A DNA stretch of 64,000 nucleotides from Bradyrhizobium sp. BR 10289 (GTDB taxonomy: Bacteria > Pseudomonadota > Alphaproteobacteria > Rhizobiales > Xanthobacteraceae), in assembly GCF_019455385.1 (NCBI RefSeq), contig NZ_JACOFR010000002.1:546822-610821 (forward strand), written 5' to 3'. Shown in pieces: positions 1 to 9,154 of this stretch. The notes beneath the pieces were generated by a model. The model ran no database searches. It was given only the letters and a program-made list of their open reading frames with translations, and was not told the origin of the DNA. A program made the translations under genes and the position numbers. Position 1 is the stretch's first letter. Each line of letters opens with the position of its first letter.

Positions 1-2
1 CC

Positions 3-470
3 TCGATCCGCCCGCTGATCGACTGGCTCGACTACAACGGCTACACCGTCGTCACCAAGGCGACCAAGGAGTTCATCGACGCCTCCGGCCGCCGCAAGGT
101 CAAGGGCAACATGGACATCGAGCTCGCGGTGGACGCCATGGAGCTCGCCGAGCACATCGACCAGATGGTGCTGTTCTCGGGCGACGGCGACTTCCGCTCC
201 CTGGTCGAGGCCGTGCAGCGCCGCGGTGTGCGGGTCACGGTGGTCTCCACCATCGCCAGCCAGCCGCCGATGATCGCCGACGAGCTGCGCCGCCAGGCCG
301 ACGTCTTCACCGACCTCGTCGAGCTGCAATCCAAGCTCGGCCGCGACCCGTCCGAACGCCCCGCCCCGCGCGACCGCGGCGAGCGTGGCGAGGGACGCCA
401 CCACGCTCCGCAGTTCCTCCAGCGCGCGACCACGATGGCGCCGAGGGGCGATGACGACTTCGAGGAGTGA
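3..470 (+). CDS. NYN domain (LabA/DUF88-like) protein, 5'-truncated by window edge
   Basis: The reading frame is open from the window edge to the TGA at 468-470, so the N-terminus is missing and 155 residues are visible. The visible part has the hydrophobic-strand and acidic pattern of NYN/LabA (PIN-like) domains: LIDWLDYNGY, then IELAVDAMELA, then LFSGDGDFRSLVEAV, where the Asp residues of SGDGDF would be metal ligands of a PIN-like nuclease fold. The last 45 residues are a charged, Arg/Glu-rich tail likely to be disordered. The family is described as putative RNA-binding or ribonuclease-like; the substrate here is unknown. The 3' end overlaps the next gene by 20 bases, suggesting co-transcription with the uracil-DNA glycosylase gene. 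Confidence 0.85.
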   Translation, partial: SIRPLIDWLDYNGYTVVTKATKEFIDASGRRKVKGNMDIELAVDAMELAEHIDQMVLFSGDGDFRSLVEAVQRRGVRVTVVSTIASQPPMIADELRRQADVFTDLVELQSKLGRDPSERPAPRDRGERGEGRHHAPQFLQRATTMAPRGDDDFEE

Positions 471-1125
471 GACGGCCCACTCCAGCCGTCAACCTCTCGC
501 CCTCGTCCCCGACCGTGACTGTCCGCTCTGCCCGCGCCTGGTCGCCTTTCGCGAGGCGAACCGCGCGCGCGAGCCGCTATGGCACAACGCTCCCGTTCCC
601 CCGTTCGGCGATATCAAGGCCCGTCTGCTGATCGTCGGCCTCGCGCCCGGTATGCAGGGCGCCAACCGCACCGGCCGGCCCTTCACCGGCGACTATGCCG
701 GCGACCTGCTCTACGCCACGTTGCTTGAGTACGGCTTTGCCAGGGGGGCCTACAAGGCGCGGCCCGACGATGGGCTGAACCTGGTTGACTGCCGGATCGC
801 CAATGCCGTGCATTGCGTTCCGCCGCAGAACAAGCCGCTGCCGGTCGAGATCAACACCTGCCGCCGGTTTCTGTCAGCGAACCTCGCGACCATGCCGAAC
901 CTGCGCGCGATCGTCGCGCTCGGGCGAATTGCGCACGACAGCGTGCTCAAGCCGCTGAATCTGAAAGCCTCGCAAGCCCCCTTCGGCCACGGCGCGGTGC
1001 ATCAGGCCGGCGCGTTCAAGCTGTACGACAGCTACCATTGCTCGCGCTACAACACGAACACCGGCGTGCTGACGGCGGACATGTTCCGCAGCGTGTTCGC
1101 GAAGATAAAAGCTGATCTCGACTAA
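451..1125 (+). CDS. Uracil-DNA glycosylase, UdgB/family 5-like
   Basis: This is a base-excision repair enzyme that removes uracil, and in family 5 also other deaminated bases, from DNA. The N-terminal part has CPLCPR followed about 16 residues later by REPLWHNAPVP, matching the Cys-containing iron-sulphur-type UDG superfamily. The UDG motif 1 is LIVGLAPGMQGANRTGRPFTGDYAG, and the C-terminal motif is YHCSRYNTNTG. The active-site GLAPG has Ala rather than Asn or Asp, as is typical of UdgB. I chose ATG 451 because GAGGGG lies just upstream; an in-frame ATG at 385 would add 22 low-complexity residues antiparallel to nothing conserved. It overlaps the NYN gene by 20 bases. Confidence 0.87.
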   Translation: MTTSRSETAHSSRQPLALVPDRDCPLCPRLVAFREANRAREPLWHNAPVPPFGDIKARLLIVGLAPGMQGANRTGRPFTGDYAGDLLYATLLEYGFARGAYKARPDDGLNLVDCRIANAVHCVPPQNKPLPVEINTCRRFLSANLATMPNLRAIVALGRIAHDSVLKPLNLKASQAPFGHGAVHQAGAFKLYDSYHCSRYNTNTGVLTADMFRSVFAKIKADLD

Positions 1126-1703
1126 GCTTTGACAGGAGTGGCCTTCAGCCAGTCCAGCACATCGCCGGCGTTCCGGTCGGGCGGAAACACCGGGTAGAAC
1201 ACGTGGCTGATCCTGGCATTGTCGATGACGAGCGCGAGACGCTTGATCAGCGTCAGGCCGGCAACTTCCATGGTCGGGAGATTGAGCGCGCGCGTCAGCG
1301 CCAGCTTCTCGTCCGACAGCACCGGAAACGGCAGATGCAGGCGCGAGGCCATTTCGGTCTGGTAGGCGTTGCTCTGGGTCGAGAGGCCGAACACCTGGGC
1401 GGCGCCGGCGGCCTTCAGCTCGGCGAACAGGTCGCGAAACGCACAGGTCTGCGGCGTACAGCCGCGCGCGCCCGGGATCATGTCCCAATCGTCCACCAGC
1501 GAGATCTTGCCGGGCTCGCCGGTGCGGGGATACGCGAACACCACGGTTCGCCCCGGGAGCGCCGACAGCGTCACGGACGTGTCGTCGGTCGCGAGCAGGC
1601 TGACCGGCGGCAACGTCAGACCCTCGAGATGCGCGGCGCCGCCGTCATCGGCCGGCGCGGGAATCTGGCTCCAATCCACCTCGAGCAGGTTCTTCTGAGA
1701 CAT
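1122..1703 (-). CDS. Peroxiredoxin (AhpC/TSA, BCP-like)
   Basis: A 193-residue thiol peroxidase that would reduce hydroperoxides in the cytoplasm. The active-site segment PGARGCTPQTCAFRD carries Cys82 (expected peroxidatic residue) and Cys87 (expected resolving residue), the same C-x4-C spacing as bacterioferritin-comigratory protein. FAYPRTGEPG before it resembles the usual YPKDxTPG strand. The rest (VFGLSTQSNAYQTEMASRLHLPFPVLSD) follows the thioredoxin fold of the family. It is convergent with the glycosylase gene (4-base overlap of 3' ends) and lies 20 bases downstream of smpB on the same strand, so it may be read through from it. Confidence 0.88.
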   Translation of the reverse strand: MSQKNLLEVDWSQIPAPADDGGAAHLEGLTLPPVSLLATDDTSVTLSALPGRTVVFAYPRTGEPGKISLVDDWDMIPGARGCTPQTCAFRDLFAELKAAGAAQVFGLSTQSNAYQTEMASRLHLPFPVLSDEKLALTRALNLPTMEVAGLTLIKRLALVIDNARISHVFYPVFPPDRNAGDVLDWLKATPVKA

Positions 1704-1723
1704 CCAGCTATCCCCCTTCGCCG

Positions 1724-2197
1724 CTATCCCCTCGCCCGCATCAGGCGGCCCTTCTCGCGGCTCCAGTCGCGCTTCTTCTCGGACTCGCGCTTATCGTGCA
1801 GTTTCTTGCCCTTCGCAACCGCGAGCTGCAATTTGGCGCGACCTCGCTCGTTGAAATAGAGCTTGAGCGGGATCAGCGTCATGCCCTCGCGATCGACCGC
1901 GCCCATCAGCTTGTTGATCTGCCGGCGGTGCAGCAGCAGCTTGCGCGGCCGCTTGGGCTCGTGATTGAAGCGGTTGCCCTGGAGGTACTCGGGAATGGTG
2001 GCGTTGATCAGCCAGATCTCGCCGTCCTTGGAATCGGCGTAGGATTCCGCGATCGTGCTCTTGCCGTTGCGGATCGACTTGACCTCGGTTCCGGTCAGCG
2101 CGATGCCCGCCTCGATCGTATCCTCGATCGCATAGTTGAAGCGGGCCTTGCGATTTTCCGCCATGACCTTGATCGGACGTTCGTTCTTGTCGGCCAT
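1724..2197 (-). CDS. smpB: SsrA-binding protein SmpB
   Basis: SmpB binds tmRNA and places it in the ribosomal A site to rescue stalled ribosomes. The 157-residue protein is full length. It shows the family order: [12 protein letters not shown] at the N-terminus, the oligonucleotide-binding core [16 protein letters not shown], then [17 protein letters not shown], and a basic C-terminal tail ([17 protein letters not shown], then [11 protein letters not shown]) that mimics the codon-anticodon helix in the decoding centre. The ATG at 2197 is the only sensible start. The neighbouring dapA and mscL upstream on the same strand form the layout dapA-mscL-smpB seen in related rhizobia. Confidence 0.97.
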   Translation of the reverse strand: MADKNERPIKVMAENRKARFNYAIEDTIEAGIALTGTEVKSIRNGKSTIAESYADSKDGEIWLINATIPEYLQGNRFNHEPKRPRKLLLHRRQINKLMGAVDREGMTLIPLKLYFNERGRAKLQLAVAKGKKLHDKRESEKKRDWSREKGRLMRARG

Positions 2198-2256
2198 GGA
2201 AGCAAAACCTGATCGAATTAAGCGGCGACGCTAACAGATTGGATGAAGCGCGCGCG

Positions 2257-2697
2257 TCACTTCTTGAGGAGATCGCGGATCTCGGTCAGCAGCACGACCT
2301 CCGCCGACGGCTTCGGCGCCTCCGCCGGCTTGGTCTCTTCCTTGCGCTTCAGCGTGTTCATGGCACGGATCACCAGGAACAGCACGAAGGCGACGATGAT
2401 GAAGTTGATGGTCAGCGTCAGAAAGCTGCCGTACGCGAGCACGGCGCCTTGCTTTTTCGCATCCGCTAAGTTGGTGGCGGTCACCGTCTTCGACAAGGGG
2501 ATGAAGTAGTTCGAGAAGTCGAGACCACCAGTCGCGGCGCCGATGATCGGCATGATGATGTCACCGACCAGCGAAGTGACGATCGCGCCGAAGGCCGCGC
2601 CGATGATGACGCCGACGGCGAGATCGACGACGTTGCCCTTCATGGCGAACTCACGGAACTCCGTGAGCATCTTCCTGCCCTTCGCGTCGACGCTCAT
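2257..2697 (-). CDS. mscL: Large-conductance mechanosensitive channel MscL
   Basis: An inner-membrane pentameric channel that opens under membrane tension to release solutes during hypo-osmotic shock. The 146-residue protein has the N-terminal amphipathic helix [25 protein letters not shown] leading into TM1, then the periplasmic loop ([12 protein letters not shown]), TM2 around [20 protein letters not shown], and a C-terminal helical bundle ending [11 protein letters not shown]. Gly residues of the TM1 pore constriction ([12 protein letters not shown]) are conserved. It lies between smpB and dapA on the same strand. Confidence 0.97.
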   Translation of the reverse strand: MSVDAKGRKMLTEFREFAMKGNVVDLAVGVIIGAAFGAIVTSLVGDIIMPIIGAATGGLDFSNYFIPLSKTVTATNLADAKKQGAVLAYGSFLTLTINFIIVAFVLFLVIRAMNTLKRKEETKPAEAPKPSAEVVLLTEIRDLLKK

Positions 2698-2719
2698 GAA
2701 CGGCTCCCGGCTGGCTAAT

Positions 2720-3610
2720 TCAGTTGATCAGGCCAGCGTGCACCATGGCCTCGCGCACGGCAACGCGGGTCGGCTCGGACACCGGAACCATTGGAAGCCG
2801 CAGCGTCTCGTCGAGCTTGCCGATCAGCGACATCGCGTACTTGATCGGCGCCGGGTTGCTTTCGATGAAGAGATTGTTGTGCAGCGGCATCAGCTTGTCG
2901 TGGATCGCGAGCGCCGCCTTGGTGTCGCCCTTCGCCCAGGCGGCATGGAACTCCGCGCACAGGCGCGGCGCGACGTTCGAGGTCACCGAGATGCAGCCAT
3001 GACCGCCGTGGGCCATGTAGCCGATGATGGTGGCGTCTTCGCCCGAGAGCTGGTTGAAGTCCTCGCCCATCGCGGCTCGCTGCTGCGACACGCGCACCAT
3101 GCTGGCGGTGGCGTCCTTGACGCCGGCGATGTTCTTCAGCTCCCACAGCCGCTTCATGGTGTCGACCGACATGTCGATCACCGAGCGCGGCGGGATGTTG
3201 TAGATGATGATCGGAATCCCGATCGCATCGTTGATCGCCTTGAAGTGCTGGTACATGCCTTCCTGGGTCGGCTTGTTGTAGTAGGGCGTGACCACGAGCA
3301 CGGCGTCGGCGCCCGCCTTCTCGGCGTGCTGGGCGAGTTCGACCGCTTCCTTGGTCGAGTTGGAGCCGGCGCCAGCGATCACGGGAACGCGGCCCTTGAC
3401 CTCCTCGATGCACCATTCGACGACCTTCTTGTGCTCGTCATGGCTGAGCGTCGGGCTCTCGCCGGTGGTGCCGACCGGGACTAGGCCGTTGGTGCCCTCG
3501 GAGATCTGCCAGTTCACCAGGGAGCGGAACGCCGCCTCGTCCAGCGAGCCGTTTTTGAACGGCGTGACCAAGGCGGTGAACGACCCCCGGAATTTCGTCT
3601 TGGCTGCCAT
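2720..3610 (-). CDS. dapA: 4-hydroxy-tetrahydrodipicolinate synthase
   Basis: DapA condenses pyruvate with aspartate semialdehyde, the first committed step to diaminopimelate and lysine. The protein is 296 residues. Visible motifs are [28 protein letters not shown] (Tyr137, proton relay) and GVKDAT (Lys165, the expected Schiff-base lysine). I start it at 3610 because GGAGG precedes that ATG and [18 protein letters not shown] is the normal family N-terminus; the in-frame ATG at 3700 would add 30 atypical residues. It supplies meso-diaminopimelate for the wall that the divergent lytic transglycosylase would turn over. Confidence 0.96.
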   Translation of the reverse strand: MAAKTKFRGSFTALVTPFKNGSLDEAAFRSLVNWQISEGTNGLVPVGTTGESPTLSHDEHKKVVEWCIEEVKGRVPVIAGAGSNSTKEAVELAQHAEKAGADAVLVVTPYYNKPTQEGMYQHFKAINDAIGIPIIIYNIPPRSVIDMSVDTMKRLWELKNIAGVKDATASMVRVSQQRAAMGEDFNQLSGEDATIIGYMAHGGHGCISVTSNVAPRLCAEFHAAWAKGDTKAALAIHDKLMPLHNNLFIESNPAPIKYAMSLIGKLDETLRLPMVPVSEPTRVAVREAMVHAGLIN

Positions 3611-3835
3611 GGACTTCCTCCGTACGCGGCGATTTCTGAGCAAGCCCCTTTCATACCGGGTCTCACCCGGCGGTAAAAGGGCCGCAGCCCGGTGACGCAC
3701 CGTTTAGGCCGCGATTTTGCCGCGGTGGTGGTGCAAACCCGCCGGAAGTAAGCGGCTGTTGGTATTTTGTCCGCATATTCAATCAGATTCAGCTAGATCT
3801 TGAGCCACTTCACTGATTCGGGGCGACGAAACGCC

Positions 3836-6277
3836 GTGACCTCCTTTCCTCGTGCCGCCTGGCGATCCGCAGGTCTGGTCGTGAGCCTGATGGCCGCGCT
3901 GTCGGTCGGCTGCGCCGCTTTGGCCAAGTCCAGCGAGACGCCCGCGGACGGCGCCAAGGACACCGCAAAGCCAGCCGCCAAGGGCCCTGCGAAGGACGCA
4001 ACGAAGGGACCGGCCAAAGGTTCGACCAAGGACACATCCAAGGAGACGTCCAAGGGAACCGGCAAGGAAACGGCGAAGGGCGCGAGCAAGGGAACAGCTC
4101 CCGCGGCAGCCAAGGATGCCAAGAAGCCGGCCAATGCCGGCAAGGAACCTGCCAAGCCCAAGTCCACTGCCGCAGCCCCCGCGCCAAAATCACAACCGGC
4201 CGCCAGCGGCTCGGCCCCCAAAGCCGCCCCCGCGCCGGCCGTGACGGCCACTATCCGGCCAACTGCCCCTGCCCCCGCCAAGCCGCTTCCGGCGCCCGTG
4301 CTGGCGCCGGCGACGCGCCAGCACGCCGCGCCGCGCAAGCCGGTCACACCCGCTGCGATCGCCGCGACCTCGTCGACGTCGCAGGCCGACAAGGACACGC
4401 TGGAGACCGTCATCGAGCTCGTGCGCAAGCGCAAGGCGGCAGACGCCAGCAATTACGCCGCCTCGATCACCGATCCCGTCGCGCGAAAGCTCGCCGAATG
4501 GATCATCCTGCGCAGCGAGGACAATGGCGCAACCGTCGAGCGCTATCGCGCCTTCCTCTCCGCAAACCCGAGCTGGCCGTCGCAGACCTTCCTGCGCCGG
4601 CGCCTCGAGGCTGCGATGTGGGACGACCGGCGCGACGACAGCGTCGCGTGGTCGTGGTTCGAGAACGAATCTCCGGTGTCCGCCAAGGGCCGCTTCACGC
4701 TCGCCAAGGCGATGCTGGCACGCGGCGACCGCGCCAATGCGGAGCGGCTCGTACGCGAGGCCTGGCGCAGCGATCCGATGTCGGAGGACACCGAGAACAA
4801 CGCGCTCGACCAGTTCGGCGCGCTGCTCACGCCAGGCGACCAGAAGGCGCGGATGGACACGCTGCTCTACGGCAGCGAGAACGAGGCGGCACTGCGCGCC
4901 GCAAAACGTCTCGGTGCCGGCTATGTCGCGCTCGCCAGGGCCCGCATCGCGTCCTTCAAGAAGGCGCCGAACACGCGCGCGCTGCTCGAGGAGGTGCCGC
5001 GCGAGCTGCACAACGATCCCGGCTTCATCTTCAGCAAGATCCAGCTGCTGCGCCGCGAGGAGAAGTTCGCCGAAGCCGCACAGTTGATGCTGTCGGCGCC
5101 GAAGGACCCGAACCGGCTTTATAATCTCGACGAATGGTGGATCGAGCGGCGCCTGCTCGCGCGCAAGATGATCGACACCGAGGAATTCCGCAGCGCCTAT
5201 CTGATCGCGCGCGACGCGGCCTTGCCCTCGCGCGACATCTACAAGACCGAGCAGGAATTCACCGCCGGCTGGATCGCGCTGCGCTTCCTCAACGATCCCA
5301 CCACCGCAGCCCAGCATTTTGCCCGCATCGGCGTTGGCAGCGTCAACCCGACCACGCTGGCGCGCGCCGGCTATTGGCAGGGCCGCGCCGCGGAAGCCGC
5401 TGGGCGCCAACAGGAGGCGCGTAACGCCTACGCCCGCGCAGCCGAACAGTCGACCAGCTATTACGGCCAGCTCGCGCGCGCAAAGCTCGGCCTGCCGCAG
5501 ATCGAGCTCAACAGCCAGCCGCGCGGCCGCGGTGCCGAGCGGCTCGAGATCGTCCGCGCCGCGCAGTTGCTCTACGAGCTCGACGAACGCGAGTTGGCGG
5601 TGCCCCTGCTCGCCGACATGGGCGAGAACGGCGATCCCGAAGCCCTCGCAGGCCTCGGCGAGCTGACCCAGCGCTACAGTGACGCGCGCGGCATGCTGCT
5701 GCTCGGCAAGGCCGCGCTCAACCGCGGCCTGCCGTTCGACTTCTACGCCTATCCCGTCAACGGCATTCCGCAGTTCACGCCGATCGGCCCCGAGGTCGAG
5801 CGCAGCATCGTCTATGCGATCGCGCGGCAGGAAAGCGCGTTCAATCCCGCCGTGGTCTCGCCGGCGCAGGCCTATGGGCTGATGCAGGTGACGCCGGACG
5901 CCGCGCGCTACGTCTGCAAGCGGCACGGCGCGACCTACGATCTCTCCCGGCTGAAGAACGATTCGGTGTACAATGCCACGCTCGGCTCGGCCGAGCTCGG
6001 CGGGCTGCTCGAGGATTATCGCGGCTCCTACATCATGACCTTCGCCGCCTACAATGCCGGCCGCGGCAGCGTGAAGAAGTGGGTCGACCGCTACGGCGAT
6101 CCGCGCGATCCGAAGGTCGACGCGGTCGACTGGGTCGAGCTCATTCCCTTCTCCGAGACGCGCAATTACGTGCAGCGGATCATGGAGAACCTGCAGGTCT
6201 ACCGCGCCCGCTTCGGTGGCGGCACGCGGCTCCAGATCGAAGCCGATTTGCGCCGTGGTGCCGGCAGCGTGGAGTAG
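3836..6277 (+). CDS. Soluble lytic murein transglycosylase (Slt70-like)
   Basis: A periplasmic enzyme that cleaves the MurNAc-GlcNAc bond with formation of 1,6-anhydro ends. Starting at GTG 3836 it is 813 residues; an in-frame TTG at 3800 would add 12. The N-terminus is a signal peptide (AAWRSAGLVVSLMAALSVGCAALA). Residues about 30-170 are a Lys/Ala/Thr/Pro-rich low-complexity linker with repeated AKG, TKD and SKG units. The middle is an alpha-superhelix of the SLT type. The C-terminal catalytic domain has ARQESAFNP (catalytic Glu codon at 5831), AYGLMQVTPDAA and AYNAGRGSV. The low-complexity linker is longer than in enterobacterial Slt and may bind anionic wall or nucleic acid. Confidence 0.93.
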   Translation: MTSFPRAAWRSAGLVVSLMAALSVGCAALAKSSETPADGAKDTAKPAAKGPAKDATKGPAKGSTKDTSKETSKGTGKETAKGASKGTAPAAAKDAKKPANAGKEPAKPKSTAAAPAPKSQPAASGSAPKAAPAPAVTATIRPTAPAPAKPLPAPVLAPATRQHAAPRKPVTPAAIAATSSTSQADKDTLETVIELVRKRKAADASNYAASITDPVARKLAEWIILRSEDNGATVERYRAFLSANPSWPSQTFLRRRLEAAMWDDRRDDSVAWSWFENESPVSAKGRFTLAKAMLARGDRANAERLVREAWRSDPMSEDTENNALDQFGALLTPGDQKARMDTLLYGSENEAALRAAKRLGAGYVALARARIASFKKAPNTRALLEEVPRELHNDPGFIFSKIQLLRREEKFAEAAQLMLSAPKDPNRLYNLDEWWIERRLLARKMIDTEEFRSAYLIARDAALPSRDIYKTEQEFTAGWIALRFLNDPTTAAQHFARIGVGSVNPTTLARAGYWQGRAAEAAGRQQEARNAYARAAEQSTSYYGQLARAKLGLPQIELNSQPRGRGAERLEIVRAAQLLYELDERELAVPLLADMGENGDPEALAGLGELTQRYSDARGMLLLGKAALNRGLPFDFYAYPVNGIPQFTPIGPEVERSIVYAIARQESAFNPAVVSPAQAYGLMQVTPDAARYVCKRHGATYDLSRLKNDSVYNATLGSAELGGLLEDYRGSYIMTFAAYNAGRGSVKKWVDRYGDPRDPKVDAVDWVELIPFSETRNYVQRIMENLQVYRARFGGGTRLQIEADLRRGAGSVE

Positions 6278-6560
6278 AGCAACCTCTCCGCGCTCCCGAT
6301 CTGCTGCCCAGAGCGTCGGTGACGCGCGTCGCCGATCGGCCGTGAGTCGGTGAAGGGCCTGAAGCTCGAGCGCGGCCTTCAGGCGCGCTATCTAGGCAGG
6401 GCGGTACCGGTCAACGACAGCAACCCGTGCACCCTTGGGCAAAGACGCCGCACCAGACGCCCCGACCAGATCGTTACGAACGATTGAAAGACCGGAAAGC
6501 AACATCTCGGCCTTGGTCGCTATTCCACGAGGTCAAAACAGGCAGCATGACCGGCACCGG
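6278..6560. other. Intergenic stretch between slt and porin terminator
   Basis: About 280 bases with no convincing gene. The long plus-strand frame running into the porin region is antisense to the porin. The only structure seen is a short perfect palindrome at 6470-6484 (ATCGTT-ACG-AACGAT). Its role is unknown. Confidence 0.5.
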
Positions 6561-6561
6561 C

Positions 6562-6594
6562 AAAAGAAAAGCCCCGGCGGTTTCCCGCCGGGGC
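6562..6594 (-). terminator. Rho-independent terminator of the porin gene
   Basis: A perfect 10-base-pair stem (6571-6580 with 6585-6594) and a 4-base loop lie 24 bases after the porin stop. On the minus strand the stem is followed by TTTTCTTTT (6562-6570). This is the best intrinsic terminator in the window, fitting a highly expressed monocistronic outer-membrane protein gene. Confidence 0.9.
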
Positions 6595-6618
6595 TTCTGC
6601 CAAGTCGTTAGACCGAAC

Positions 6619-8220
6619 TTACCAGTTGCGCTGAGCGCGGAGGAGCAGCGTGACCGAGTCCTGGTCCTTCAGCTCGTAGGTCGCAACCGGCTTGGCCGGA
6701 ACCGCGATCAGAGCAGCCGGGGTCACAGTGCCCGCGTACTTCTGGTCGAGGTGGGTCCAAGTGAGGTCGGCCGAGAACGTCAGGTTCTTGACGGGGGTCC
6801 AGCGGGTGATGATACCCGCCTGGGCGATGTTGAAGTCCGGGTTACAGGCGGTCACGCCAGCCACACCGCCGAACACGCCGCCAACACCCGTCGGACCGCA
6901 GAGGGTCGTCTTGGCCAGCGAGCCGAACTGAGCCGAGGCGTAAGCACCGTAGATCGCCGTGTTCCAGAAGGGATCCCAGTTGTGGGTGTAAGCACCACGG
7001 AAGCCCCAGGTCTTCACGGTCTCCTGCGAGGAACCGGTCACGTACACGGTGTCCGGAGCGGTGGCGAAGCCGACGCTACCGTAGGCGATGTTCGAGCCGC
7101 CCCACATCGAATAGGTGCCGCTCGCCAGGTTCTGGAAGTTGTAGCGAGATGCGCCGTCGGTGTAGACGCCCTGGATGTTGATCGTGTCACCCGCGCCGGT
7201 CGGGATGTTCTTGATCGACAGAGCGAGCTGCACAGCCCAACCCCACTTGTCGTCGGGGTGGCCGGTCGGCTCGGTGGCGCCGTAGTAGGCAACGTGGTTG
7301 TCGTGCGCAGCCACCGACGCCTGGAAGAGGCCCCAAGCCTGGTCGACACGCACCATACCAACGAGGTTCGGCGAACGGCTGCCGCCGATGCCGGCGGAGC
7401 CGTAGGCGCCCGAGAGCATGCCGTACGCGGTCGCGCCGGTCATGTTGAGGTTGCCAGCCTGATAGTACTGGGTCGCGTCTTCAGCCGAGAACGCCGCCGT
7501 CACGCCCTGACCGAAGTCAGCGGTGTAGGTGAACTGGTTGACACCAGTGACCGTACCGCCGCCGCCGACGAGGCTGTCGAAGTTGTTACCGGGATAGTTC
7601 TGCCAGGGCGCGTCGAACTGCGACACGGCCTTACCCATCGTGAAACCAGCGAACTGGATGAAGGCATAGTACACGCCGAGCGAACCGCCCGAGGTGTTGC
7701 CGTCGGTGGAGTTCACAGCGCCGGACCCTGAACCGTAGAGGGTGGCCGCGCCGGTCAGCGGGTTGGTGCCAGCAGCCAGCGTACCGCTGTAGGCGGTGGT
7801 ACCGGTGGCGCTGTTGGTGCCGACGTAGTTGCCGGTGGTCCAGGAGAACACGGCGTCGAAATAGGTACGGACGACGCCGTACTCGGTCGCTGTGCGCGTG
7901 TCGATGTTGAGATCTTCACGAGCGCGCATCGTGTAGTAGTTCGTCAGACGGTTGCGCGAACCGTTGGCGCCCTGGCTCGAAACGTTGAGACCGCTGCTGT
8001 AGTCCGAGTTGGTGCCCAGCGCGACTTCAGCGCGCAGATAACCACCCAGCTTGATGCAGGTGTCAGTGCCCGGGATATAGTAGAATCCGGCACCGTACAG
8101 GGAGCAGATCTTCACGTATTCGACCGCCTTGGCCTTCACGGGGAGATCGGCTGCCTGCGCTCCGCCCACGGCGATCAGACCCGCCGCTGAACCGAGCAAA
8201 AGGCTCTTAACCAACTTCAT
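6619..8220 (-). CDS. Outer-membrane porin (alphaproteobacterial Omp2b family)
   Basis: A 533-residue general porin for small solutes. It has a signal peptide (MKLVKSLLLGSAAGLIAVGG, then AQA before ADLPVKA) and the family signature after it: VKICSLYGAGFYYIPGTDTC and IKLGGYLRAEV. The remainder is Gly/Asn/Thr/Tyr-rich with alternating amphipathic strands, and it ends in RAQRNW with the C-terminal aromatic residue recognised by the BAM complex. Two Cys residues sit in the N-terminal signature. Intact start with GGAGGTTTAAC just upstream. It is followed by a strong terminator and preceded by a long non-coding leader. Rhizobial genomes usually carry several paralogues of this family. Confidence 0.95.
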   Translation of the reverse strand: MKLVKSLLLGSAAGLIAVGGAQAADLPVKAKAVEYVKICSLYGAGFYYIPGTDTCIKLGGYLRAEVALGTNSDYSSGLNVSSQGANGSRNRLTNYYTMRAREDLNIDTRTATEYGVVRTYFDAVFSWTTGNYVGTNSATGTTAYSGTLAAGTNPLTGAATLYGSGSGAVNSTDGNTSGGSLGVYYAFIQFAGFTMGKAVSQFDAPWQNYPGNNFDSLVGGGGTVTGVNQFTYTADFGQGVTAAFSAEDATQYYQAGNLNMTGATAYGMLSGAYGSAGIGGSRSPNLVGMVRVDQAWGLFQASVAAHDNHVAYYGATEPTGHPDDKWGWAVQLALSIKNIPTGAGDTINIQGVYTDGASRYNFQNLASGTYSMWGGSNIAYGSVGFATAPDTVYVTGSSQETVKTWGFRGAYTHNWDPFWNTAIYGAYASAQFGSLAKTTLCGPTGVGGVFGGVAGVTACNPDFNIAQAGIITRWTPVKNLTFSADLTWTHLDQKYAGTVTPAALIAVPAKPVATYELKDQDSVTLLLRAQRNW

Positions 8221-8886
8221 GTTAAACCTCCAAGTTTGCTCTATAGGGAAGGTTCCGGATCCGCTGGGTGAAACACCCTAAGGTTGGTTCCCTTGTCCCT
8301 TAACTCACCGCTTAGTCGCTTCGCGCCTTCGGACACACCCGCTGAACGCGAGGGACTTAAGCGAACCACCTAAAACGGGACGACCTTGGGATGCCCCCCT
8401 CCGTCGCTCAGTCACAATTACTGAACGTCCTTGCACACACAACAAGAGAACGCTCCGAAACGGGCCAACGAAGCGCGTTTCCCGGCAAGTGTTGCACAAA
8501 TAACACGCAGATGTGATCAAAGCGTCATCGCAACACATTGTTTTTTCTTGCATTTTTTTAGCGGTTCCGGCTGCCCTCAAAACTCCCCATCTGAGGCACA
8601 ACGGATCAGACCTCGCGCTAAGGCAGCTTTGACGCGCTCGAATCGTGGGAATCAGAAGGAGACTCAAGGAGAAGGCACGACTTCCCCCGCACCATTCTTT
8701 AAGGGGCACGAGTTCGGTCACGACGCGGCGCGAGGCTGAGCGGCAGAGCACTCTTTATGATGTGCGGGGAAGATCAGGGCCGGGACCGGCAGCTCGACCG
8801 CGGAGCCGACGAGATTCGAGCCTTCCATAGGCCCCCCTGCCACGAAAATCGCTGGGAATATTCGAGTACAAACACACGGTTACAAA
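8221..8886. other. Long non-coding stretch upstream of the porin gene
   Basis: About 670 bases without a credible gene, AT-richer than the surroundings, with a T-rich run at about 8541-8568. It presumably contains the porin promoter and a long 5' leader on the minus strand. Minus-strand frames here (for example 8305-8751) lack family features and good codon bias. I could not assign a -35/-10 pair with confidence. Confidence 0.45.
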
Positions 8887-8916
8887 TTGACCGGCCCAAG
8901 CAAATAGAGGCATAAG
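8887..8916 (+). promoter_or_regulatory. Putative promoter of tRNA-Ser
   Basis: TTGACC at 8887-8892 and CATAAG at 8911-8916 are separated by 18 bases and end about 10 bases before the mature tRNA 5' end. The -35 matches 5 of 6 and the -10 matches 4 of 6 of the sigma-70 consensus. Inferred from sequence only. Confidence 0.5.
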
Positions 8917-8925
8917 GCTCGCACC

Positions 8926-9018
8926 GGAGAGGTGGCCGAGTGGCTGAAGGCAACGCTTTGCTAAAGCGTCATACGGTCTCAAGCTGTATCGAGGGTTCGA
9001 ATCCCTCCCTCTCCGCCA
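8926..9018 (+). tRNA. tRNA-Ser (anticodon GCU)
   Basis: The acceptor stem GGAGAGG (8926-8932) pairs with CCTCTCC (9008-9014), followed by discriminator G and an encoded CCA (9016-9018). The anticodon loop lies within CGCTTTGCTAAAGCG, giving anticodon GCU, which reads AGC/AGU serine codons. A long variable arm (after the anticodon stem, TCATACGGTCTCAAGCTGTA) marks it as a class II tRNA. The T loop is GTTCGAAT. A minus-strand frame antisense to it is a commonly mis-annotated artefact. Confidence 0.97.
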
Positions 9019-9154
9019 CCCACCAGCAGAATCCAAGACACGGGCGATCTTTCGGCTGAAAGCGATCATGGAGCCAGCGCGCTAGCCAGGCGCCGGGATC
9101 AGCACCACCGCCCTCAACACGATTCGCGCTCACCTTATATAGGCGTACCCGCCT

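Noticed and set aside
4190..5926. 578-residue minus-strand frame over the lytic transglycosylase gene
   Set aside because: Chance open frame in GC-rich DNA; the plus-strand gene has a full catalytic domain.
8305..8751. 148-residue minus-strand frame in the porin leader
   Set aside because: No domain, no ribosome site, composition unlike local genes.
8755..9069. Minus-strand frame containing GRDSNPRYSLRPYDALAKRC
   Set aside because: It is the translation of the antisense of tRNA-Ser, a well-known false protein.
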